Below are positions 1-6,274 of a stretch of 64,000 nt of DNA, in pieces. The notes under the pieces were generated by a model, which made no database searches, had not been told where the DNA came from, and worked only from the letters and a program-made list of their open reading frames with translations. This DNA comes from Acidobacteriota bacterium (lineage in GTDB: Bacteria; Acidobacteriota; Holophagae; Thermotomaculales; Thermotomaculaceae): contig JAADGL010000010.1 in the NCBI GenBank assembly GCA_013152385.1, positions 28,283-92,282 on the forward strand. The letters are read 5' to 3'. The translations under genes were made by a program, and so were the position numbers. Within the stretch, counting starts at the first letter, position 1; each line of letters starts with the position of its first letter.

Positions 1-438
1 AGTAGTGATGTTATTTCATGGAATGAAGGAAACTTTCAGGCGCCTCCCCCTCCCCCCGCAAACGGGGCCACACCGCCCCCGCCTCCTCCGGAAACCCCGG
101 CACCGGAAGGCACAGGAGGGGAAATCAATGTTCTGATGGTAATCCTGGCATATTTCGGTATTCTCTGTCTGATTCCGTTTTTTGCGGAAAAAGATGACGA
201 ATTCGTCCAGTATCACGCCCGCCAGGGGCTGACCATGTTTCTGGCGGAAGTTGCCATTTTCATTGTTCTGATAATTCTCTCCATGATCCCCTTTCTGGGT
301 TGCATTATTATGATTCTGGAACTGTTTTTCTGGCTTGGTGTACTGGTGTACCACATCATTTTAATGGTAAAGGCTTCCAAGGGGGAGCGGACCAAGGTGC
401 CATACATTTCCACTTATGCCGAACGCTGGTTCAAGTAA
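1..438 (+). CDS. Pro-rich DUF4870/Tic20-like small membrane protein (5' end outside window)
   Basis: The reading frame is open from the first base, so the start lies outside the window; 145 residues are visible. Residues 14-37 are a low-complexity linker with runs of five and six prolines. The remainder (from about residue 44) has three hydrophobic segments and an acidic/charged loop (EKDDEFVQYHARQG) typical of DUF4870-like membrane proteins, where an FxxxHARQ-type motif follows the first helix. It ends in a charged cytoplasmic tail. The role of the family is unknown. A strong intrinsic terminator follows directly, so this is the last gene of its transcript. The Pro-rich part presumably links to an upstream zinc-ribbon or soluble domain that cannot be seen here. 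Confidence 0.75.
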   Translation, partial: SSDVISWNEGNFQAPPPPPANGATPPPPPPETPAPEGTGGEINVLMVILAYFGILCLIPFFAEKDDEFVQYHARQGLTMFLAEVAIFIVLIILSMIPFLGCIIMILELFFWLGVLVYHIILMVKASKGERTKVPYISTYAERWFK

Positions 439-444
439 ACCCAC

Positions 445-472
445 AAAAGGGGGCCGCGGCCCCCTTTTTTTT
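445..472 (+). terminator. Rho-independent terminator after the DUF4870-like gene
   Basis: AAAAGGGGGC (445-454) pairs with GCCCCCTTTT (459-468) around a CGCG loop, followed by further T residues. It lies seven bases after the stop codon at 438. It also overlaps the upstream in-frame extension of yidD, which argues against starting yidD before it. Confidence 0.85.
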
Positions 473-547
473 CTATTCTTTGCACTGTTTTCCGCTATTT
501 TGCTTTTTATTCTCACGGATAACGCGAAACCTCCGTCTCAACAGAAA

Positions 548-862
548 ATGGTCAAGTGGAGTATATTCCTGCTGAAGCACTACAAAACATCCATATCCCG
601 ACCCCTTGCTGCCCATAACATCCGGTCCTGCCGTTTTCATCCCAGCTGCTCTGTTTATGCCAGAACCGCACTATTGCGTTTTGGGTTTGTGAAAGGCTGG
701 AGCCTGGCCTTTATCCGTATCCTGAAATGCAATCCCTTCTACGGTCATCCCCCCATTGAAGACCCCGTCCCTGCTGTTTCCAAGCAAAAATCCGGAAACA
801 AACCGATGCCGGCCGCAGGGCGGCGCGGTGGGAAGAACCGAAACCGAAAGAGCAGCTCCTGA
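548..862 (+). CDS. yidD: Membrane protein insertion efficiency factor YidD
   Basis: The 104-residue protein contains the YidD (DUF37) signature: an amphipathic N-terminus (KWSIFLLKHYKTSISRPL), then SCRFHPSCSVYA, GWSLAFIRILKCNPF and the HPPIEDPVP end. YidD sits at the inner membrane and assists YidC-dependent insertion. The frame is open further upstream to an ATG at 416, but that would place about 44 extra residues across the terminator at 445-472. Family members normally begin just before the amphipathic helix, so the ATG at 548 is preferred although its ribosome site is weak. The C-terminal 30 residues are Lys/Arg/Gly rich and variable. The usual rpmH-rnpA-yidD-yidC neighbours are absent. 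Confidence 0.85.
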   Translation: MVKWSIFLLKHYKTSISRPLAAHNIRSCRFHPSCSVYARTALLRFGFVKGWSLAFIRILKCNPFYGHPPIEDPVPAVSKQKSGNKPMPAAGRRGGKNRNRKSSS

Positions 863-877
863 ATTTCAGGCTGAATT

Positions 878-904
878 TTGTCTGTACCCGGAACCATGTA
901 TAAT
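878..904 (+). promoter_or_regulatory. Candidate sigma70 promoter for the DUF362 gene
   Basis: A perfect TATAAT (899-904) is preceded by TTGTCT (878-883) with a short 15-base spacer. The ATG at 937 follows, with GGAGGA just before it. The -10 is convincing; the -35 is only fair. Confidence 0.5.
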
Positions 905-936
905 AGTAAACAGAAAAACAATCTTCGGAGGACGGT

Positions 937-1845
937 ATGGACAGGCGCGACTTTCTGCGGCAGGTGGCAAAGTGGACTGCGGGGGCACTTCTGGCTGCAC
1001 CGGTTTTCAGGATAACACCGGAATTGCTGGCGGCGGAACAGCCGGTTGCGAAAGTGGCAATTGGCACCGGCACAGACACTGCGGCCCTTGTCAAAAGAGT
1101 GCTGGCCCCCTTCGGAGGGATGAAGGCGTTTGTGAAACCGGGAGACCGGGTGGTGGTCAAACCCAACATCGGCTGGGACCGGCGCCCGGAGCAGGCGGCG
1201 GATACCAACCCGGATGTGGTGAAAGCGGTGGTGGAACTGGTTCTTCTTGCCGGAGCAAAGGAAGTGCTGGTTTTTGACAACACCTGCAACGAAGAACGGC
1301 GCTGTTACCATCAAAGCGGCATTAAACCGGCACTGGACGGAATGAAAAAGGTCCGGTGCAGCTACATTGACAAGCGGAAGTTTGTTCCGGTGGACATTTC
1401 AAAAGGAAAATCCATCCACAAGTGGCTTTTTTACCGGGATGCCCTGGAAGCGGACTGCTATATCAACGTGCCGGTGGCAAAACACCATTCTCTTGCAGGA
1501 CTGACCATCGGGCTGAAAAACATCATGGGCGTCATCGGCGGGCACAGGGGCCGGATTCATCACAATATCGGCCAGAATCTTGCCGACCTGAACACTGTAA
1601 TCCGGCCGGCGGTAACCATCGTGGATGCCACCCGGATTCTTCTTCGAAACGGCCCTCAGGGAGGTCGGCTGCAGGACGTTAAGGTGTTGAATACGGTTCT
1701 GGCATCTCCGGACATTGTTGCCGCAGATGCAGTGGCCACAACCCTTTTCGGGCTGAAACCGGCGGATATTCCCGCCACGCGGGCGGCTGCCGAAATGGGG
1801 CTGGGTGAAATGAACCTGAACCGAATAAAAAAAATCCGGGTATGA
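937..1845 (+). CDS. Tat-exported DUF362 domain protein
   Basis: This 302-residue protein starts MDRRDFLRQ followed by a hydrophobic stretch ending in LLAAE, a twin-arginine signal (RRDFLR), so it is predicted to be folded in the cytoplasm and exported. The body matches DUF362: VKPNIGWDRRPEQAADTNP near the start of the domain, a VFDNTCN segment, VPVAKHHSLAGLTIGLKN and a MGVIGGHRGRIHHN motif. DUF362 domains are often fused to or encoded beside 4Fe-4S ferredoxins; the biochemical function is unsettled. The downstream polyferredoxin begins one base after the stop, so the two are almost certainly co-translated and probably form one redox complex. No cysteine cluster is visible in this protein itself, so the iron-sulfur centres would be supplied by the partner. 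Confidence 0.85.
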   Translation: MDRRDFLRQVAKWTAGALLAAPVFRITPELLAAEQPVAKVAIGTGTDTAALVKRVLAPFGGMKAFVKPGDRVVVKPNIGWDRRPEQAADTNPDVVKAVVELVLLAGAKEVLVFDNTCNEERRCYHQSGIKPALDGMKKVRCSYIDKRKFVPVDISKGKSIHKWLFYRDALEADCYINVPVAKHHSLAGLTIGLKNIMGVIGGHRGRIHHNIGQNLADLNTVIRPAVTIVDATRILLRNGPQGGRLQDVKVLNTVLASPDIVAADAVATTLFGLKPADIPATRAAAEMGLGEMNLNRIKKIRV

Positions 1846-1846
1846 G

Positions 1847-3400
1847 ATGAAATATCGGCCTACCTGGCGGACAGCCCGAAAGCTGTCCCAGTTCCTGTTC
1901 CTTGTTCTTTTTCTTGTGCTGTTCCGGAAAACAGATTATGCAGGTTCCGATACCCTGCCCTATGCGGTCAATATCTTCTTTCGCTGGGATCCGCTGGTTG
2001 CCGCCACCGTAATGCTTTCTGCCCGAAAATTCATTCTGCTCCTGTTTCCGTCACTTTTCATTATTCTGCTGACCATCGTGTTCGGCCGGGTTTTCTGCGG
2101 ATGGATTTGTCCCGTGGGGACGCTGCTTGACTGGCTGGACAAGGGCATCCGCCCCAAGCCCCGCCCCTCAATCCGGTTCAGAAAAATCAAATACCTGCTG
2201 CTGGTTCTATTGCTGGTTTCTTCGCTGTTCGGCCTTCAGCTGATTGGTTTTCTGGACCCCTTTTCTCTACTGGTCCGGGGAGGCACCTTCGCCGTTGACC
2301 CGATCTTCAATCTTATTGCCAGCGGATTTTTCAATACGGTTTACACACACGCCCCGGCACTGGCGGAACACGTGACAGAGCCGGTTTACACAGTGTTGAA
2401 AAACGGGATTCTCCCTTTTCGGCAGTCTTTCTATTTTCTCTCCGGGCTTTCACTGCTCATTCTTGCCGCAATCGGAGCAATGGAAAAGCTGGGAAAACGG
2501 TTCTGGTGCCGGAACCTCTGCCCGCTTGGCGCAATGCTGGCACTCTTTTCCCGCTGGAGTTTTTTCCGCCGGATTCCGTCCTCTTCCTGTAAAAACTGCC
2601 CTCAATGCGCGCCAAACTGCCGGATGAACGCTTTTGACCCCGATTCCGGAAAACTCCACCACGAAGAATGCAATATGTGTATGGATTGCGTGGACGATTG
2701 CCTGAACCAGTCCCCCCGGTTCACATTTACCCGGCAACGGGGCGGGCCGGAAACGGATTTAAGCCGCAGAGCTTTCGTAGCCAGCGCCCTTGCCGGAATA
2801 GCATTGCCGCTGGCAGTAAAAGTTAATGCCGCCTCCCGGGTTCCCCGCCCGCTGCTTCTCCGCCCACCGGGGGTGAAGAATGAAACGGATTTCCTTTCCC
2901 GCTGTGTCCGTTGCGGAGAATGTATGAAAGTCTGTATTGAAAATGCATTGCAGCCCTGTTTTTTTGAAAGCGGATACGAAGGAATGTTTTCACCGCGCCT
3001 GGTCCCGCGTCTCGGCTACTGTGAATTCAACTGCACCCTCTGCGGCCAGGTCTGTCCCACCGGAGCGATCCCGAACCTTTCATTGCCGGAAAAACAGAAA
3101 GCCGTCATCGGGATTGCCGTATTTGACATCAACCGCTGCCTGCCTTACGCCAACGGTGTTCCCTGCATGGTCTGCGAAGAACACTGCCCCACAAGCCCGA
3201 AAGCAATTCGTTTCAGGAACAAAACCGTAATGAACCGGGAGGGAAATCAGGTGCCGGTCAAACAACCGTACATAAAAGAAGGCCTGTGTATCGGCTGCGG
3301 CATCTGCGAAAACAAATGCCCGCTGCCGGGAGCTTCCGCCGTCCGGGTTATTACCGCATCCGGCGGCGGAGACACAGAATCCGGATACGGCGGGGAATAA
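1847..3400 (+). CDS. NapH/NapG-like fused membrane polyferredoxin with internal RR segment
   Basis: Of 517 residues, about 1-215 form the NapH/NosR-type membrane half: helices near 15-26, 62-79, 115-130 and 195-211, with FCGWICPVG (83-91) and CRNLCPLG (221-228). A ferredoxin module follows (C248, C251, C254, C258 and C275, C278, C281, C285). Residues 305-328 then read LSRRAFVASALAGIALPL up to an AxA-like VNAA, which resembles a twin-arginine signal placed in the middle of the chain. After it comes a NapG-like module with four Cys clusters (353-363, 392-403, 431-447, 481-491). The layout suggests that separate NapH and NapG polypeptides became one protein. Its likely role is quinol or ferredoxin-linked electron transfer to the exported DUF362 protein. 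It starts one base after that gene. Confidence 0.85.
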   Translation: MKYRPTWRTARKLSQFLFLVLFLVLFRKTDYAGSDTLPYAVNIFFRWDPLVAATVMLSARKFILLLFPSLFIILLTIVFGRVFCGWICPVGTLLDWLDKGIRPKPRPSIRFRKIKYLLLVLLLVSSLFGLQLIGFLDPFSLLVRGGTFAVDPIFNLIASGFFNTVYTHAPALAEHVTEPVYTVLKNGILPFRQSFYFLSGLSLLILAAIGAMEKLGKRFWCRNLCPLGAMLALFSRWSFFRRIPSSSCKNCPQCAPNCRMNAFDPDSGKLHHEECNMCMDCVDDCLNQSPRFTFTRQRGGPETDLSRRAFVASALAGIALPLAVKVNAASRVPRPLLLRPPGVKNETDFLSRCVRCGECMKVCIENALQPCFFESGYEGMFSPRLVPRLGYCEFNCTLCGQVCPTGAIPNLSLPEKQKAVIGIAVFDINRCLPYANGVPCMVCEEHCPTSPKAIRFRNKTVMNREGNQVPVKQPYIKEGLCIGCGICENKCPLPGASAVRVITASGGGDTESGYGGE

Positions 3401-3467
3401 AAGCAACAAAACCTTCCGAAAACGGTGAAATTTAAACCGGAACTTGTCCATATCTTTGCGGAATACA

Positions 3468-3496
3468 TTGACAAATGACACCGAATTCAAGACAAT
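3468..3496 (+). promoter_or_regulatory. Sigma70 promoter for the LVIVD protein gene
   Basis: TTGACA (3468-3473), a 17-base spacer and GACAAT (3491-3496) lie in the 149-base gap before the gene. The -35 is perfect and the -10 matches 4 of 6. The ATG is at 3550. Confidence 0.6.
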
Positions 3497-3549
3497 CACA
3501 GGGATGAAAAAAATGTGCATCTTTGAAACAACGAAGAAAAGGGGTATCC

Positions 3550-6036
3550 ATGAAAAAGCTGCTTAGTGTAATGATTTTGGGAATGCTGGCCGTAACAGCA
3601 ATTTTTGCCGGAAATCTGGAAAAAATCGGAGAATGGGGCGCACCTGCCTACAGCCGTGTCGTAAAAATTCAGAACATGGCGTATATGCTTTCGGAAAGCG
3701 GTTTTCTGGACGTTCTGGATGTAACGGACTCTGCCAATCCCCAATTTGTCACCCGGCTGCATTTTGACGGGAAGCCTTCCTGTTTGCTGGTAGACGGAAA
3801 CATTGCCTACCTCAGTGCAGGCTGGGGCGGAATTTATACCCTTGACGTCAGTGACCCGGCAAATCCCATTGTCAAAAACCACCTTGAAATAGATGCGGAT
3901 GTGCGGGAAATGTCGGAAACTGACGGATATCTGTATGTTGTTGCAGGATTGCAGGGAATTGAAATCGTAGATATCAGTGACCCCCTCGCGCCGGTATTGG
4001 ACCACGCATACGGAATTGAGGAAGAAGTTCTGGAAAAGGTAAAGAGTGTGCTGTTTGACGGCGACTGGGCTTTTGTTGCAGATGACAAAAAAGGATTGGT
4101 TGTCCTTGATACCACTGACCCGACCGCACCGTCCCTGGATGTTGCCCTGTCTTTGGGAACCTCCGTTTATGGAATGGCGGAATGCGGGAATACACTGGTA
4201 ATTTCCCTTGGGCCGGCGGGAATTTTTACCGTTGATATTTCTGATCCTTCCGCACCGGCTTTCGGAATTAAACTTTCTTCCGGTTCGGTGGACCTTGACG
4301 GAGACGGAACCGATGATGTGACATTTGATATTTCATACGCTTATCAGGTTTTTCCGCTGGGAAATCAGGTCATTGTGGCCGACGGTACCAACGGATTTGA
4401 CATTGTGGATGTGGAAGACCCTGCGGCCCCGGTTCTTCAGATGCAGGTCGCGACGCCTTACCCGACGACCGGTGTCGTTGCGGAAGGCAATACGGTATAC
4501 CTTGCGGAAACCATCAACGGCTTGGGAATTTACGACATCACGGATACAGTAAACCCTGTTCTTCTCGGCAGTTATCAGGAATCCGGCAGTATCCGGGACA
4601 TCTCAATTTCCGGAAACACAATGTTTATATCCGACCCCTACCTCGGTATCCGCGTTCTGGATATTGAGAACCACACCGCCCCTGTTCGTATTGCCAATGC
4701 GGTGGATGCCGGTGCCCCCATGGCGGCATTGACGGAGGGCAACCGGCTCTATGCCGCAGACCTCTTCCAGGGATTAACCGTCTATGACATCACAGATCCC
4801 GCAAACACCACACTGACAAACAGCCTGGCACTTCCCGGTGTCTCACTGGAACTGGCCCCCTGGGATGGCGGACTTCTCGTCTCCGATGAATGGGAAGGAA
4901 TATCCGTCGTTTCTCTTGATGACCCCGACACCCCGGTACTGACCGGAACATTCACCGCATCCGGCTATGTCTATGGCGCATCGGCAGATGGAAACGAAGC
5001 AGCCCTCGCCGCAGGATTCTCCGGACTGGAAATGGTTTCCCTTGCCGACCCGGCGAATCCCATCTTTGAAGGTGGGTTCAACACAGGCGGCCTGGTGAAC
5101 ACCGTCCTTCTGCAAAACAAAATCGCCTATGTGGGCGATATGTTTGCCGGGCTGTTCATCATTGATGTCCACAATCCCGCGGCACCTCAACTTCTGTCTC
5201 AACTGCCGGATGAAACCGGAATCTCAGACCTGAAACTTTCCGATGGAATTCTCTATGCGGCGAGAGGCGCCCACGGGCTGGATAAACTGGATGTACACAC
5301 TCTGGACGCCCCGGTTGTCCTGGAAAACATTCCAACCTTCGGTTCCTTCGGAAAAGTGCGGCTGGACCTTCCTTTCGTATACGCGGCAGACAGAACCAAC
5401 GGCCAGATTGTGATACTGAAAGAAAATGCCGCAACGAAACTGGCTATCCCCCACATTGCGGATGGTTCCGGATGGGAAACCGGCCTGATACTGAAAAATT
5501 CGGCAGACACCGATAAAACAGCTATTCTGACAACCTATCGGGATACGGTTCCGGTTCTTTCCAGACGGTTGAATATTCCGGCATCCGGTACCGTGAACAT
5601 TCACCGCTTATCGGGAAACTGCGGCACGGTGGAGATTTTATCTTCCGGCCTGGAAGTAACCGAAGTCATTACACAGATTAAATCAGGGGAACAGGCATCC
5701 TTTCCCCTGGCTCCGTTTCAACCCGGCGAAATTGTGATTCCGATTCCGGAAAATGCCAACGTTGCCTGGGAAGGGTTGGCGCTGATGAACGGGGGGGACA
5801 AAAACAGGCAGGTTACTGTCAAAGCCTGGAACGCCGCCGGTATTCTTCTCGGCACAAAAACAGTGGTTCTCGGCGAACAGTACCGGAAAACCTGGCTGCT
5901 GGACAGCATGTTCCCCGGTATCAATCAGAAAGACATTCGGACCATCACGGCAAGTTCCGACGCAGTAGTCAGCGGGCTTTTTATCAGCGGAAAAGAAGAC
6001 GGTTCCATGGAAGCGGTTGTCGGTAAAAATTCGTAG
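3550..6036 (+). CDS. Secreted LVIVD-repeat beta-propeller protein
   Basis: The 828-residue protein has a clear signal peptide (MKKLLSVMILGMLAVTAIFA). Residues to about 630 are a string of some 13 LVIVD-type repeats of 40-50 residues, each ending in a variant of (V/I)xDVSDPANPxL: SDPANPIV, SDPLAPVL, TDPTAPSL, SDPSAPAF, EDPAAPVL, DDPDTPVL, ADPANPIF and others. Such repeats fold into propellers and are found in cell-surface proteins of bacteria and archaea. The last 190 residues form a separate beta-rich domain beginning IPHIADGSGWETGLIL, a type seen at the C-terminus of other secreted proteins. The ATG at 3550 is chosen over a TTG 27 bases upstream because AAAAGGGG lies before it and it gives a clean signal peptide. 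The ligand is unknown; a surface or periplasmic binding role is inferred. Confidence 0.85.
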   Translation: MKKLLSVMILGMLAVTAIFAGNLEKIGEWGAPAYSRVVKIQNMAYMLSESGFLDVLDVTDSANPQFVTRLHFDGKPSCLLVDGNIAYLSAGWGGIYTLDVSDPANPIVKNHLEIDADVREMSETDGYLYVVAGLQGIEIVDISDPLAPVLDHAYGIEEEVLEKVKSVLFDGDWAFVADDKKGLVVLDTTDPTAPSLDVALSLGTSVYGMAECGNTLVISLGPAGIFTVDISDPSAPAFGIKLSSGSVDLDGDGTDDVTFDISYAYQVFPLGNQVIVADGTNGFDIVDVEDPAAPVLQMQVATPYPTTGVVAEGNTVYLAETINGLGIYDITDTVNPVLLGSYQESGSIRDISISGNTMFISDPYLGIRVLDIENHTAPVRIANAVDAGAPMAALTEGNRLYAADLFQGLTVYDITDPANTTLTNSLALPGVSLELAPWDGGLLVSDEWEGISVVSLDDPDTPVLTGTFTASGYVYGASADGNEAALAAGFSGLEMVSLADPANPIFEGGFNTGGLVNTVLLQNKIAYVGDMFAGLFIIDVHNPAAPQLLSQLPDETGISDLKLSDGILYAARGAHGLDKLDVHTLDAPVVLENIPTFGSFGKVRLDLPFVYAADRTNGQIVILKENAATKLAIPHIADGSGWETGLILKNSADTDKTAILTTYRDTVPVLSRRLNIPASGTVNIHRLSGNCGTVEILSSGLEVTEVITQIKSGEQASFPLAPFQPGEIVIPIPENANVAWEGLALMNGGDKNRQVTVKAWNAAGILLGTKTVVLGEQYRKTWLLDSMFPGINQKDIRTITASSDAVVSGLFISGKEDGSMEAVVGKNS

Positions 6037-6055
6037 ACAATCGGCTATAGATTGA

Positions 6056-6084
6056 TTGACACCATGGTCCGGCTTTTCTATAAT
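6056..6084 (+). promoter_or_regulatory. Consensus sigma70 promoter of tRNA-Gly
   Basis: TTGACA (6056-6061), exactly 17 bases, then TATAAT (6079-6084): 12 of 12 consensus positions. The mature tRNA begins at 6097, leaving a leader of about six bases. Confidence 0.9.
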
Positions 6085-6096
6085 CTGATTCATCGG

Positions 6097-6172
6097 GCGG
6101 GCATAGCTCAGTTGGCAGAGCGCAAGCTTCCCAAGCTTGAGGTCGCGGGTTCGACCCCCGTTGCCCGCTCCA
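6097..6172 (+). tRNA. tRNA-Gly (anticodon CCC)
   Basis: The 76-base cloverleaf is complete. The acceptor GCGGGCA (6097-6103) pairs with TGCCCGC (6162-6168). The D arm is GCTC/GAGC. The anticodon stem CAAGC/GCTTG encloses the loop TTCCCAA, giving anticodon CCC, which reads the GGG glycine codon. A GGTTCGA T-loop region is present, discriminator T6169 follows, and the CCA end is encoded (6170-6172). It sits between the LVIVD gene and the PBP1A gene under its own promoter. Confidence 0.96.
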
Positions 6173-6195
6173 ATTTCCCGGCTTCAGGGAAATTG
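6171..6195 (+). terminator. Hairpin directly after the tRNA (processing or termination signal)
   Basis: CAATTTCCC (6171-6179) and GGGAAATTG (6187-6195) form a perfect 9-bp stem that begins inside the encoded CCA. There is no T-run directly after it, so it may guide 3' processing rather than be a classical terminator. The right arm can alternatively pair with ATTTCCC at 6203-6209. Confidence 0.45.
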
Positions 6196-6230
6196 TCCCG
6201 TTATTTCCCTCATTTTGAGTTCTTCTGCCG

Positions 6231-6239
6231 TGTTATAAT
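6231..6239 (+). promoter_or_regulatory. Extended -10 promoter for the PBP1A gene
   Basis: TGTTATAAT (6231-6239) is a perfect extended -10 element (TGn plus TATAAT). No good -35 lies at 17 bases. It precedes the ATG at 6275 by 35 bases, so the PBP gene need not depend on read-through from the tRNA. Confidence 0.6.
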
Positions 6240-6274
6240 TAAATGGGAAAATTGTGTCGTTACGGGAAGAAACA

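Noticed and set aside
3550..5400. Tandem DNA repeats in the LVIVD gene
   Set aside because: The repetition is at protein level only; the DNA units are diverged and vary in length, so this is not a satellite or CRISPR array.
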